DNA from: Streptomyces iakyrus
Lineage (GTDB): Bacteria > Actinomycetota > Actinomycetes > Streptomycetales > Streptomycetaceae
Direction: 5' to 3'
DNA length: 64,000 nucleotides
Assembly: GCF_000717055.1 (NCBI RefSeq)
Contig: NZ_JNXI01000013.1
Location: forward strand, 223,303-287,302
Part shown: positions 41,886-52,831 of the stretch, in pieces
Numbering within the stretch: position 1 is the first letter of the stretch
How the letters are laid out: every line of letters begins with the position of its first letter
Position numbers and translations under genes: made by a program
Notes under the pieces: model-generated
What the model was told of the DNA's origin: nothing
Databases searched by the model: none
Seen by the model: only the letters and a program-made list of their open reading frames with translations

Positions 41886-41914
41886 AAGTCTGCCCCAGGG
41901 CACCGACACGTCAA
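41886..41914 (-). promoter_or_regulatory. Candidate promoter for the leftward kinase
   Basis: On the minus strand TTGACG (41914-41909) and AGACTT (41891-41886) are 17 bases apart, 91 bases before the ATG. The rest of the 358-base divergent region shows no gene and no clear operator. Confidence 0.4.
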
Positions 41915-42153
41915 GCTCGGTGCCCGTTCCGTGACCGTACGCGAAAGAAGAGTCGCGCAAGCGTTACAGGGGGCGTACGGGCGGGACACAGAATTTGCAC
42001 GAGAGTACGGAGTGAAGGTTTCATGGCCGGTCCGTCTCGTGCCGGTCCCGGTGCCCCTTCCCGGACCGGAGGCTTGCGCGGAGGCTGTAGCGTGGCCGAC
42101 GGAGACCGTAACAACACCGCGCGCACCGCGGGCAGAAACGACGGCGAGGACTG

Positions 42154-43752
<1,599 letters not shown>

Positions 43753-43772
43753 CAGGCAGAAGAGCGCATGAT

Positions 43773-43815
43773 CCACGCGCGTGGGGCCCGGGAACGGGGC
43801 CCGCGCGCGCGTGCC
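43773..43815. terminator. GC hairpin after the second kinase
   Basis: CGCGCG-T-GGGGCCC pairs with GGGGCCCGCGCGCG around GGGAAC, about 20 bases past the stop, followed by TTTT at 43817. It fits an intrinsic terminator. Confidence 0.65.
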
Positions 43816-43847
43816 GTTTTGGGCGCGCCGAGAAGTGGACTCTTCCC

Positions 43848-43947
43848 GTGACCTGGGTCACCGGGTTAACGTGCGGTTGCTCCGGCCTCCTGCAAGGCTG
43901 TGACCTGGGACCCTTCACCGCCTTCCCGATTTACTTGGATATCCAAG
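43848..43947. promoter_or_regulatory. Upstream region of bkd operon 2: repeated GTGACCTGGG and a palindrome
   Basis: The 391-base gap before the second E1 alpha holds GTGACCTGGGTCAC at 43848-43861, the shared GTGACCTGGG again at 43900-43909 (52 bases apart, five helical turns) and the perfect palindrome CTTGGATATCCAAG at 43934-43947, whose flanks (GATTT left, AAATC right) extend the symmetry. These are probable regulator sites. The rest of the gap has no gene that I can support. Confidence 0.5.
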
Positions 43948-44143
43948 CAAAATCGCAGGTCAGAAGGGGTTTCACAGAAATGTGGCGCACTGGGTAACGT
44001 GCTTTCTGCAGGGCGCTCGCCGGGGCACCTGTCACGCCTGTTCCCGGCCGAGTGGCACCCACCCCGTGTCCCGTGGGCCGAGAACAGGTGAGCCGCACTG
44101 GCCTACCGGCAACCCCGGGGGCCGGACCGACGGAGGAGCACAC

Positions 44144-45334
44144 GTGACCGTGGAGAGCACTGCCGCGCGCACACCGCGACGCAGCGCCGGAAGCAAGGCC
44201 GGCACCACCGGCACCAAGCGCACCCGCACCACCGCCAAGAAGGACGCCGGCACCGAGCCCCAGCTCGTGCAGCTGCTGACGCCCGAAGGCAAGCGCGTCA
44301 AGAACGCCGAGTACGACAAGTACGTCGCCGGCATCACCCCGGAAGAGCTGCGCGGCCTCTACCGCGACATGGTGCTCACCCGCCGCTTCGACGCCGAGGC
44401 CACTTCCCTGCAGCGCCAGGGCGAGCTGGGCCTGTGGGCGTCGCTGCTCGGCCAGGAGGCCGCCCAGATCGGGTCCGGCCGGGCCACCCGGGAGGACGAC
44501 TACGTCTTCCCGACCTACCGCGAGCACGGCGTGGCCTGGTGCCGCGGCGTCGACCCGGCCAACCTGCTCGGGATGTTCCGCGGTGTGAACAACGGCGGCT
44601 GGGACCCCAACAGCAACAACTTCCAGCTGTACACGATCGTCATCGGCTCCCAGACGCTGCACGCCACCGGCTACGCGATGGGCGTCGCCAAGGACGGCGC
44701 CGACAGCGCGGTGATCGCGTACTTCGGCGACGGCGCCTCCAGCCAGGGCGACGTGGCCGAGTCCTTCACCTTCTCCGCGGTGTACAACGCCCCGGTCGTG
44801 TTCTTCTGCCAGAACAACCAGTGGGCCATCTCCGAGCCGACCGAGAAGCAGTCCCGCGTGCCGATCTACCAGCGCGCCCAGGGCTTCGGCTTCCCGGGCG
44901 TCCGGGTGGACGGCAACGACGTGCTCGGCGTCCTCGCGGTCACCCGGTGGGCCCTGGAGCGGGCCCGCAGCGGCGAGGGCCCGACCCTCGTCGAGGCGTT
45001 CACCTACCGCATGGGCGCCCACACCACCTCCGACGACCCGACCCGCTACCGGGGCGACGAGGAGCGCCAGGCCTGGGAGGCCAAGGACCCGATCCTGCGG
45101 CTTCGCCGGTACCTGGAGGCCTCGAACCACGCGGACGACGGATTCTTCGCGGAACTGGAGACCGAGTCCGAGGCGTTGGGCAAACGAGTGCGCGAGGCGG
45201 TCCGTGCCATGCCGGACCCGGACCACTTCGCGATCTTCGAGAACGCCTACGCCGACGGACACGCGCTCGTCGACGAGGAGCGCGCCCAGTTCGCCGCGTA
45301 CCAGGCGTCGTTCGCCGACGAGGGGGGTAACTGA
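44144..45334 (+). CDS. bkdA: 2-oxoacid dehydrogenase E1 alpha (operon 2)
   Basis: The 396-residue subunit starts with a basic Thr/Lys/Arg-rich segment (about 1-40) absent from operon 1, then the E1 alpha core with the thiamine-diphosphate motif GDG...NN (YFGDGASSQGDVAE to FCQNNQW). GTG 44144 follows GGAGGAGCA. It resembles branched-chain and pyruvate-type E1 alpha; exact 2-oxoacid not told by sequence. One base separates it from the next gene. Confidence 0.9.
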   Translation: MTVESTAARTPRRSAGSKAGTTGTKRTRTTAKKDAGTEPQLVQLLTPEGKRVKNAEYDKYVAGITPEELRGLYRDMVLTRRFDAEATSLQRQGELGLWASLLGQEAAQIGSGRATREDDYVFPTYREHGVAWCRGVDPANLLGMFRGVNNGGWDPNSNNFQLYTIVIGSQTLHATGYAMGVAKDGADSAVIAYFGDGASSQGDVAESFTFSAVYNAPVVFFCQNNQWAISEPTEKQSRVPIYQRAQGFGFPGVRVDGNDVLGVLAVTRWALERARSGEGPTLVEAFTYRMGAHTTSDDPTRYRGDEERQAWEAKDPILRLRRYLEASNHADDGFFAELETESEALGKRVREAVRAMPDPDHFAIFENAYADGHALVDEERAQFAAYQASFADEGGN

Positions 45335-45335
45335 G

Positions 45336-46313
45336 ATGGCCGACAAGATGGCACTGGCCAAGGCGATCAACGAGTCGCTGCGCCGCGCTCTGGAGTCCGA
45401 CCCCAAGGTCCTGATCATGGGCGAGGACGTCGGCAAGCTCGGCGGCGTCTTCCGGGTGACGGACGGCCTGCAGAAGGACTTCGGCGAGAGCCGCGTCATC
45501 GACACCCCGCTCGCCGAGTCGGGCATCGTCGGCACGGCGATCGGCCTGGCCCTGCGCGGCTACCGCCCGGTGGTGGAGATCCAGTTCGACGGCTTCGTCT
45601 TCCCGGCGTACGACCAGATCGTCACGCAGCTCGCGAAGATGCACGCCCGCTCGCTGGGCAAGGTCAAGCTCCCGGTCGTCGTGCGCATCCCCTACGGCGG
45701 CGGCATCGGCGCGGTGGAGCACCACTCCGAGTCGCCCGAGGCGCTCTTCGCGCACGTGGCGGGTCTGAAGATCGTCAGCCCGTCGAACGCGTCGGACGCG
45801 TACTGGATGATGCAGCAGGCCATCCAGAGCGACGACCCGGTGATCTTCTTCGAGCCCAAGCGCCGCTACTGGGACAAGGGCGAGGTCAACACGGAGGCGA
45901 TCCCGGGCCCGCTGCACAAGGCCCAGGTGGTCCGCGAGGGCACCGACCTCACCCTGGCCGCCTACGGCCCGATGGTGAAGCTCTGCCAGGAGGTCGCCGA
46001 CGCGGCCGCCGAGGAGGGCAGGAACCTGGAGGTCCTGGACCTGCGCTCGGTCTCCCCGCTCGACTTCGACTCGATCCAGGCGTCGGTGGAGAAGACGCGC
46101 CGGCTGGTCGTCGTCCACGAGGCCCCGGTGTTCTTCGGCTCCGGTGCGGAGATCGCCGCCCGGATCACGGAGCGCTGCTTCTACCACCTGGAGGCCCCGG
46201 TGCTCCGGGTCGGCGGCTACCACGCCCCGTACCCGCCGGCCCGCCTGGAGGAGGAGTACCTGCCGAACCTGGACCGGGTACTGGACGCCGTCGACCGCTC
46301 GCTGGCGTACTGA
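45336..46313 (+). CDS. bkdB: 2-oxoacid dehydrogenase E1 beta (operon 2)
   Basis: The 325-residue subunit has IMGEDVGKLGGVFRVTDGLQ, RIPYGGGIGAVEHHSES and the E1 interface domain, closely parallel to operon 1. ATG 45336 is one base after the E1 alpha stop, which is consistent with coupling; GGGG lies just before it. Confidence 0.92.
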   Translation: MADKMALAKAINESLRRALESDPKVLIMGEDVGKLGGVFRVTDGLQKDFGESRVIDTPLAESGIVGTAIGLALRGYRPVVEIQFDGFVFPAYDQIVTQLAKMHARSLGKVKLPVVVRIPYGGGIGAVEHHSESPEALFAHVAGLKIVSPSNASDAYWMMQQAIQSDDPVIFFEPKRRYWDKGEVNTEAIPGPLHKAQVVREGTDLTLAAYGPMVKLCQEVADAAAEEGRNLEVLDLRSVSPLDFDSIQASVEKTRRLVVVHEAPVFFGSGAEIAARITERCFYHLEAPVLRVGGYHAPYPPARLEEEYLPNLDRVLDAVDRSLAY

Positions 46314-46323
46314 GGAGAGGGTC

Positions 46324-47760
46324 GTGACGACGATGACGGAAGCGTCCGTGCGCGAGTTCAAGATGCCCGACGTGGGCGAGGGACTCACCGAGGCCGAGAT
46401 CCTCAAGTGGTACGTCCAGCCCGGCGACACGGTCACCGACGGCCAGGTGGTCTGCGAGGTCGAGACGGCGAAGGCGGCGGTCGAGCTGCCCATCCCGTAC
46501 GACGGCGTGGTCCGGGACCTGCACTTCCCCGAGGGCACCACGGTCGACGTGGGCACGGCGATCATCGCGGTGGACGTGGGTGGCGGCAGCGCCGCCCCGG
46601 CCGCGGAGCAGCCCGCCGCCGGGCAGCCCGTGGCGGCCGCACCCGCCGAGGAGCCGAAGGCGGCCGGATCGGGACGCCAGCCGGTGCTGGTGGGCTACGG
46701 GGTGGCGACCTCGTCCACCCGCCGCCGCCCCCGCAAGGGCCCGGAGGTCCCGGTCCAGCAGGCCTCGACGGCGATCCAGACGGAGCTGAACGGCCATGCG
46801 CCGGCGGCCCCGGCCGCGCCCCCTGCTGGCGCCCCGGCGGCACCGGCCGGCACGGAACGCCCGCTGGCCAAGCCTCCCGTCCGCAAGCTGGCCAAGGACC
46901 TCGGCGTCGACCTGACGACGGTCGTCCCGACCGGCCCGGACGGCATCATCACCCGGGAGGACGTGCACGCGGCGGTCGCCGCCGCCGTCCCGGCGGCCAC
47001 CGAGCCCCAGGTGGCGCCCGCCCCGGCCGCGGTCCAGGCTCCGGCGTCCTACGACACCACGCGCGAGACCCGCATCCCGGTCAAGGGTGTCCGCAAGGCG
47101 ACGGCGGCGGCGATGGTCGGCTCGGCGTTCACGGCGCCGCACGTCACGGAGTTCGTGACGGTCGACGTGACGCGCACGATGAAGCTGGTCGAGGAGCTGA
47201 AGGCGGACAAGGAGTTCACGGGCCTGCGCGTGAACCCCCTGCTGCTGATCGCGAAGGCGCTGCTCGTCGCGATCCGCCGCAACCCGGACGTCAATGCGTC
47301 CTGGGACGAGGCCGCCCAGGAGATCGTGGTCAAGCACTACGTGAACCTGGGCATCGCGGCTGCGACCCCGCGCGGTCTGATCGTGCCGAACATCAAGGAC
47401 GCCCACGCCAAGACCCTGCCGCAGCTGGCCGAGTCGCTGGGCGAGCTGGTGACCACGGCCCGGGACGGCAAGACGTCCCCGGCGGCCATGCAGGGCGGCA
47501 CGGTGACGATCACCAACGTCGGTGTCTTCGGCGTCGACACGGGCACGCCGATCCTGAACCCGGGCGAGTCCGCGATCCTCGCGGTCGGCGCGATCAAGCC
47601 GCAGCCGTGGGTCCACAAGGGCAAGGTGAAGCCCCGTCAGGTCACCACCCTGGCCCTGTCGTTCGACCACCGCCTGGTCGACGGCGAGCTGGGCTCGAAG
47701 GTGCTGGCCGACGTGGCGGCGATCCTGGAGCAGCCGAAGCGCCTGATCACCTGGGCGTGA
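46324..47760 (+). CDS. bkdC: 2-oxoacid dehydrogenase E2 acyltransferase (operon 2)
   Basis: The 478-residue E2 has one lipoyl domain (lysine 50 in ETAKA), an Ala/Pro linker, an E3-binding domain (KPPVRKLAKDLGVDL) and the acyltransferase domain with DHRLVDGE (His449). GTG 46324 is six bases after GGAG; ATG 46333 is possible. As in operon 1, no E3 gene follows. Confidence 0.92.
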   Translation: MTTMTEASVREFKMPDVGEGLTEAEILKWYVQPGDTVTDGQVVCEVETAKAAVELPIPYDGVVRDLHFPEGTTVDVGTAIIAVDVGGGSAAPAAEQPAAGQPVAAAPAEEPKAAGSGRQPVLVGYGVATSSTRRRPRKGPEVPVQQASTAIQTELNGHAPAAPAAPPAGAPAAPAGTERPLAKPPVRKLAKDLGVDLTTVVPTGPDGIITREDVHAAVAAAVPAATEPQVAPAPAAVQAPASYDTTRETRIPVKGVRKATAAAMVGSAFTAPHVTEFVTVDVTRTMKLVEELKADKEFTGLRVNPLLLIAKALLVAIRRNPDVNASWDEAAQEIVVKHYVNLGIAAATPRGLIVPNIKDAHAKTLPQLAESLGELVTTARDGKTSPAAMQGGTVTITNVGVFGVDTGTPILNPGESAILAVGAIKPQPWVHKGKVKPRQVTTLALSFDHRLVDGELGSKVLADVAAILEQPKRLITWA

Positions 47761-47764
47761 GCCG

Positions 47765-47808
47765 ACGGCGGCGGCCCCCTGCCCACCCGGGCGGGGGGCC
47801 GCCGCCGT
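47765..47808 (+). terminator. Terminator after bkd operon 2
   Basis: ACGGCGGCGGCCCCC pairs with GGGGGGCCGCCGCCGT across a 13-base loop and is followed by TT. It starts four bases after the E2 stop. Confidence 0.85.
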
Positions 47809-47911
47809 TTCCGGAGGTTGACCGGAGGTGCGCCGCAGAGCACAAGAAGCGCGTCAGACCCGCCCAAGTACCCCACAGTAAGCGGTTTAGCCGGACATAC
47901 GATCAACTTTC

Positions 47912-50146
47912 ATGCGCGACCCGATGGTTCTCAGGGCCCAGAAGTTCGTCAACTCCGTGTACGGCAGCCGTACCGGCACGACGGTGCAGGAGACCGGCGA
48001 GGCCGACTGGCCGACCCTGTACGCCCTGACCCGTGCCCTGCAGTACGAACTGGGCATCACGGCGTTCTCCGACAGCTTCGGCCCCACCACGCTCAGCACC
48101 CTGACCGCCAAGTACCCCGAGCTGGACGCGGACACCGTCCCCTCGCCGGACTTCTGCCGCATCATCCAGGCCGGCCTGTACTGCAAGGGCTACGACGGCG
48201 GCGACCTCGACGGCACCTACGGCACACGGGTGCAGGCGGCCGTCACCCGGCTCAAGACCGACATGGGCATCGAACAGGCCTTCCCCGGAAGCGCTGTGAC
48301 GCCCAAGGTCTTCAAGGCCCTGCTGACGATGGACTCCTACATCCCCGGCGGCTCCGGCAGCGGACAGGTCAGGGCCGTCCAGCAGTGGCTCAACGGCCGC
48401 TACCTGAAGCGGCAGGACTTCTACGTCGTCGCCTGCGACGGGCTCGTGTCCAAGAGCACGCTCAAGGCGCTGCTCTTCGCCGTGCAGTACGAGCTGGGCA
48501 TGGCGGACGGCACCGCCAACGGCAACTTCGGGCCCGGTACCCAGTCGGGCCTGAAGTCGCACCCCGTGAAGCAGGGCGACAAGGGCGTGTTCGTCCAGCT
48601 GTTCTCCGCGGGGATGGTCGTCAACCGGCGCCCCGCTGCGCTCACCGACACCTTCGACTCCTCCCTCGCGGCCGCCGTCCGGGCCTTCCAGACCTTCGCC
48701 GCGCTCCCGGCCACGGGCGAGGGCGACTTCACCACCTTCGCCTCCCTGCTGGCCTCCTTCGGCGACCAGTCCCGCCCCGCCAGGGCCTGCGACACCATCG
48801 CCAAGGTCACCCCGGCCCGGGCCGCGTCGCTCAAGGCGGCCGGGATCACGTACGTCGGGCGCTACCTCACCAACCCGAGCGCCACCTCTCTGCCGGAGAA
48901 GGCCATCCAGCCGGGTGAGCTCGCCACCATCGCCCAGCAGGGACTGCGCTGCTTCCCGATCTACCAGACCGTCAACAACGACGCCTCGGACTTCGACTAC
49001 GTCGCCGGGCGGACCGCCGGGTACGCGGCGGTCAACGCCGCCCGCGACCACGGCTTCCGGCGCGGGACCCGGATCTTCTTCGCCGTCGACTTCGACGCGG
49101 TCGACGCCGAGATCACCGCGAGCGTGCTGCCCCACTTCAAGGGCGTCAAGGAGGCGATGGCGGACTCCGGCCACCCGTACGAGATCGGCGTCTACGGTTC
49201 CCGCAACGTGTGCGCGCGGGTCGGCGCGGCCGGATACTCGACCGCGAGTTTCATCGCCGACATGTCCTCGGGCTTCGAGGGCAACGCCGGGCACCCGCTG
49301 CCCGCGGACTGGGCCTACGACCAGTTCGTCGTCCGCACCCTCGGCTCCGGGGACGGGCAGCTGGAGATCGACGCCGACATCGCCTCGGGGCGGGACACCG
49401 GGCAGGGCTCGTTCGACCCGCCGCGGCCCGCCGTCCCGGACGTCGCCTTCGACGCGCGCCAGGTGCCGGCGCTGCGGGCCGACCTCTCGCGCTACATGCG
49501 GTCGATCGGACGCCCGGACGCCGGCGGCATCGGCAGCGACGCCCGGCTCTGCACCAACGCGCAGGCGGTCGCGGCGATCCAGGAACAGGACGGGCTGATC
49601 ACCGAGCTGTCGACGACGTACACGATGCGCAAGGCGCTGATCCAGACGGCCGTGTACTGGGCCCTGCGCGACTACGGCCTCGCCGACCAGGCCACCGACC
49701 AGCAGGTCGCCGACCACCACCTCACGGGCTCCGGCTCCGTTCGGGACTCGCACACCGGCATCGGCGAGATCAGCGCCGGCGACGCCATCCAGGCCTGGAA
49801 CCACTGCATCGGCTGGGGCTTCGCCACCGGCGACCACCGCGACCCGGCCAAGGACGCCGACCTGTGGACGGTGTGGCAGCGGCTGAACAAGGACAACGCG
49901 TTCAGTGTGCGCACCGCGGCCCTGATCCACCTGTGGGGGACCCGGGGCAGGCCCGGCGGCCAACTGCCCCCGGGCGACCGCGTCACCACCCCGCGGTCCA
50001 TGCGCCTCGACCTCGCCGAGTTCGAGATCACCGAACTCCTGCGCCGCTACCGGGCCTGGGACCCCGACGTGGAGTCCCAGACGCACCAGAGCCTGGCCGT
50101 CTACCAGATCTTCGAGAAGTACAACAGCATCCTCCGCAACGCCTGA
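47912..50146 (+). CDS. Peptidoglycan-binding and DUF1906 (glycoside hydrolase-like) protein
   Basis: The 744-residue protein has repeated peptidoglycan-binding-type modules in its first ~290 residues (DGGDLDGTYGTRVQAAV; NGNFGPGTQSGLKSHP), a DUF1906 TIM-barrel glycoside-hydrolase-like domain at about 300-505 (YVGRYLTNPSATSL, IFFAVDFDAVDAEI) and an uncharacterised C-terminal helical part. There is no signal peptide. The ATG has no ribosome-binding box; TACGAT at 47898-47903 would place transcription start at the ATG, so the message may be leaderless. Cell-wall targeting is likely, but the export route and catalytic activity are unknown. Confidence 0.85.
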   Translation: MRDPMVLRAQKFVNSVYGSRTGTTVQETGEADWPTLYALTRALQYELGITAFSDSFGPTTLSTLTAKYPELDADTVPSPDFCRIIQAGLYCKGYDGGDLDGTYGTRVQAAVTRLKTDMGIEQAFPGSAVTPKVFKALLTMDSYIPGGSGSGQVRAVQQWLNGRYLKRQDFYVVACDGLVSKSTLKALLFAVQYELGMADGTANGNFGPGTQSGLKSHPVKQGDKGVFVQLFSAGMVVNRRPAALTDTFDSSLAAAVRAFQTFAALPATGEGDFTTFASLLASFGDQSRPARACDTIAKVTPARAASLKAAGITYVGRYLTNPSATSLPEKAIQPGELATIAQQGLRCFPIYQTVNNDASDFDYVAGRTAGYAAVNAARDHGFRRGTRIFFAVDFDAVDAEITASVLPHFKGVKEAMADSGHPYEIGVYGSRNVCARVGAAGYSTASFIADMSSGFEGNAGHPLPADWAYDQFVVRTLGSGDGQLEIDADIASGRDTGQGSFDPPRPAVPDVAFDARQVPALRADLSRYMRSIGRPDAGGIGSDARLCTNAQAVAAIQEQDGLITELSTTYTMRKALIQTAVYWALRDYGLADQATDQQVADHHLTGSGSVRDSHTGIGEISAGDAIQAWNHCIGWGFATGDHRDPAKDADLWTVWQRLNKDNAFSVRTAALIHLWGTRGRPGGQLPPGDRVTTPRSMRLDLAEFEITELLRRYRAWDPDVESQTHQSLAVYQIFEKYNSILRNA

Positions 50147-50182
50147 GCGCGTGTGCGCGGAGAACGTCAGGAAGAGACTCCG

Positions 50183-50998
50183 TTGAAGCTCAACCTCCCC
50201 CGCCTGTCCCGCAGATCACCGGCGCCGGGCTCCGGGCATCGCCGCGTCCTGTCCCGCCGTGCCCTGCTCGGCCGGGTCGCCGCCGTCGGCGGTGCCGTGG
50301 GCGTGGCCGCCCTGCCCCTGTCCCATTTCCTGTCCCAGGCGTACGCCGACGCGAACAACCCCATCCCGGCCCGCGTACGGGACGCCCTGCGCAGCGCGCA
50401 GGACCGGACCCGGCGCGTGCTGGCGGGCTCGCGCTCCCACAACGGCTGGGAGATGGAGAACGTCGCCGACGACGGCGGCACCGTCTACACCCGCCCCGTC
50501 CCCGGCACCCCGCTCAAGGGCATCGCGGTACGGATGGGCGACGTGGAGACCGTCCTCGTCCACCTGGTGCGCAGGTTCCACTACGAGGTCGACCCGTTGC
50601 GCCGGGGCGACGTCGTGGGCTGGCACGACCCCACCGCCCTCGCCGGGAGCGGGCCCGAGTCCAATCTGGCGTCCGGCACGGCCGTGCGGATCCGGCCCGG
50701 CTTCTACCCGCGCGGCGTCCGGGGCGGCTTCTTCCCGCAGCAGGAGGTCGTGATCCGCGACATCCTCGCCGAGCTCGACGGCGTGGTCCGCTGGGGCGGC
50801 GACGACCGTACCCCCGACGAGTCGCTGTTCAGCGTCGACGTACGGCCCGGTGACACGAGGCTGGTCCGGGTCGCGGCGCGGATCCGCGGCTGGCAGCTGG
50901 AGCCGGGCGCCGGTGCGGGCTCCGCGGTGAACGTGCTGTCGGGCGGCCGGCGCAAGGCGGCCCGGGCGCTGGAGCGCCGGCAGCGCAGCCTGGCCTGA
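50183..50998 (+). CDS. Tat-exported protein of unknown function
   Basis: From TTG 50183 (AGGAAGAG upstream) the product is 271 residues. The N-terminus has a twin-arginine signal (LSRRALLGRVAAVGGAVGVAAL). The mature part contains RFHYEVDPLRRGDVVGWHD and RWGGDDRTPDESLFSVDVRPGD, which loosely recall cell-wall peptidases of the M15 type, but I am not sure. A GTG at 50153 would add ten residues. It follows the peptidoglycan-binding gene by 36 bases, hinting at a shared wall role. Confidence 0.65.
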   Translation: MKLNLPRLSRRSPAPGSGHRRVLSRRALLGRVAAVGGAVGVAALPLSHFLSQAYADANNPIPARVRDALRSAQDRTRRVLAGSRSHNGWEMENVADDGGTVYTRPVPGTPLKGIAVRMGDVETVLVHLVRRFHYEVDPLRRGDVVGWHDPTALAGSGPESNLASGTAVRIRPGFYPRGVRGGFFPQQEVVIRDILAELDGVVRWGGDDRTPDESLFSVDVRPGDTRLVRVAARIRGWQLEPGAGAGSAVNVLSGGRRKAARALERRQRSLA

Positions 50999-51018
50999 CG
51001 GCCGGAGCCGCATGACAA

Positions 51019-51053
51019 AGGGGGCTTCACCGCGGTGTGCGGTGGAGCCCCCT
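51019..51053. terminator. Bidirectional terminator before the carboxypeptidase gene
   Basis: AGGGGGCTTCACCGC (51019-51033) pairs with GCGGTGGAGCCCCCT (51039-51053) around GGTGT. It lies between convergent stop codons. Confidence 0.8.
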
Positions 51054-51072
51054 CGGTCGTCCTGCGCGCGTC

Positions 51073-51972
51073 CTACCGGGTGAAGCCGTAGTTGAGCAGC
51101 TTCGTCGCGTCCGTCTTGCGGGCGTCCGGGCCGGTCGAGGCGAGGACCGTACCGATGACCGTCTTGCCGTTGCGGGTGGCGGCGAAGACGAGGCAGTACT
51201 TCGCCTCCGGGCCGGAGCCCGTCTTCACGCCGATCGCGCCGCTGTAGCTGCTGAGCAGCGGGTTGGTGTTCTCCCACGGCGCCATCGTCCGCGTGCCGCC
51301 GGTCTTGGTGGTCGTCTTCGCCGTGTACTTCTTCGTCTTGACGACCGTGCGGAACGTGGAGTTCTTCATCGCCGCGCTGGCGAGCTTGGTCAGGTCGCGC
51401 GGCGTGGAGTAGTTGGCGCCGTGGCCGATGCCGTCGAACGAGTCGAAGTGGGTGTTCTTCAGACCCAGGTTCTTGGCGGTGGTGTTCATCTTGCCGATGA
51501 ACGACTTCACGCGTGCCGCGCGCGTCGAGCCCGAGCCGAACTTGTCGGCGAGCGCGTACGCGGCGTCACACCCGGACGGCAGCATGAGCCCGTACAGCAG
51601 CTGGCGGACGGTGACCTTGTCGCCGACGATCAGCTTCGCGTTGGACGCGTAGTTGTTGTCGACGATGTAGTCGCTGTACGCCTTCTGGATCGTGACCTTG
51701 CTGTCCATGTTGAGGTTCGACTGCTTCAGCACCACCAGAGCGGTCATGATCTTGGTGGTCGAGCCGGTCGAGCGGCGCGTGTCGGCCGCCTTGGTGTAGA
51801 GCGACTTGCCGGTCGCGTTGTTCATCACGTAGCCGCCCTTGGCGGCGATGGAGGGCGCGGAGGCGGCCTGCGCCGGCGCGACGGTGAGGGCACCGGTCGC
51901 GAGCATGGCGCCGGTGGTCACGGCGACGGCCGCTGCTCTGCGGAAGCGGGTGCCCTGAATGCCGGTTATCAA
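51073..51972 (-). CDS. D-alanyl-D-alanine carboxypeptidase (S11)
   Basis: The 299-residue exported protein has a signal peptide (AAAVAVTTGAMLATGALTVA, cleavage after AQA), the serine motif STGSTTK with nucleophile in STTK, LPSGCDAA in the SxN position and KTGSG. It trims peptidoglycan stem peptides. TTG 51970-51972 was chosen because GGGG lies eight bases upstream and the signal peptide starts there. In the serine-x-asparagine motif the third residue is cysteine, a known variant. Confidence 0.88.
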   Translation of the reverse strand: MITGIQGTRFRRAAAVAVTTGAMLATGALTVAPAQAASAPSIAAKGGYVMNNATGKSLYTKAADTRRSTGSTTKIMTALVVLKQSNLNMDSKVTIQKAYSDYIVDNNYASNAKLIVGDKVTVRQLLYGLMLPSGCDAAYALADKFGSGSTRAARVKSFIGKMNTTAKNLGLKNTHFDSFDGIGHGANYSTPRDLTKLASAAMKNSTFRTVVKTKKYTAKTTTKTGGTRTMAPWENTNPLLSSYSGAIGVKTGSGPEAKYCLVFAATRNGKTVIGTVLASTGPDARKTDATKLLNYGFTR

Positions 51973-52180
51973 GTGAAGTACCCCGATTACGTCGAGTGCC
52001 CCAACGATGCGGCCGAGTTGAGGACGAGGGGAAGGGGGCCGCACGTGTCTGACTTGTAACTAGCACACGTGGTTGTGCTGTTGCCCGGCGGGACCCCTGC
52101 TTTGCCACAGACGTGTGACATACAAGTCCGCATACTGGACGTATCCCTTCATGCGTCCCTGTTGTATCTATGCTGTCGGC

Positions 52181-52831
52181 ATGACCTTGGCCGTGAAGCA
52201 ACCGCCCGCCGCCGACCGCGTCTACGCCCATGTCAAACAGGGCGTCCTGGAGCGCCGCTTCGAGGGCGGCACCCTCCTCACCGAGGGCGAGCTCGCCGAA
52301 GCCGTGGGAGTCTCCCGCACACCGGTCCGCGAGGCGCTGCTCCGGCTGGAGGTCGAGGGGCTCATCCGCCTCTACCCGAAGAAGGGCGCCCTCGTCCTGC
52401 CCGTCTCAGCGCAGGAGATCGCCGACGTCGTCGAGACGCGGCTGCTCGTCGAGGGGCACGCGGCGCGCAAGGCCGTGCCCGCGCCGGCCGGGCTCATCGA
52501 GCGCCTGGAGGAGCTGCTGGCCCGGCAGAAGAAGCAGGCCGCCGCCGGGGACCTCGCCGGGGCCGCCGTCACCGACCGCTGCTTCCACGCCGAGATCGTC
52601 CGCAGCGGCGGCAACGAGATCCTCTCCCGCCTCTACGACCAGCTGCGCGACCGCCAGCTGCGCATGGGCGTCGCCGTCATGCACTCCCACCCGGACCGCA
52701 TCGCCAAGACCCTCACCGAGCACGAGGAGATCCTCGACGCCCTGCGCTCCGGTGACGCCGAGGCCGCCGTCGGCCTCGTCCACCGGCACATCGGCTGGTT
52801 CTCGCACCTGGCCCGCGGGGAGGTCCGATGA
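52181..52831 (+). CDS. GntR-family regulator (FCD type)
   Basis: The 216-residue protein has a GntR winged helix-turn-helix (VSRTPVREALLRLEVEGLI) and an FCD ligand domain with metal-type histidines (CFHAEI, MHSHPDRI, EHEEIL). Its stop overlaps the MFS transporter start (ATGA), so it likely controls that gene; FCD regulators usually bind carboxylic acids. The upstream gap contains TACAAG and TTGTAT, an imperfect inverted pair at 52126-52167. Confidence 0.87.
   Translation: MTLAVKQPPAADRVYAHVKQGVLERRFEGGTLLTEGELAEAVGVSRTPVREALLRLEVEGLIRLYPKKGALVLPVSAQEIADVVETRLLVEGHAARKAVPAPAGLIERLEELLARQKKQAAAGDLAGAAVTDRCFHAEIVRSGGNEILSRLYDQLRDRQLRMGVAVMHSHPDRIAKTLTEHEEILDALRSGDAEAAVGLVHRHIGWFSHLARGEVR

Noticed and set aside
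47903..50086. 727-codon minus-strand open frame
   Set aside because: Antisense shadow of the DUF1906 gene caused by high GC; no domain.
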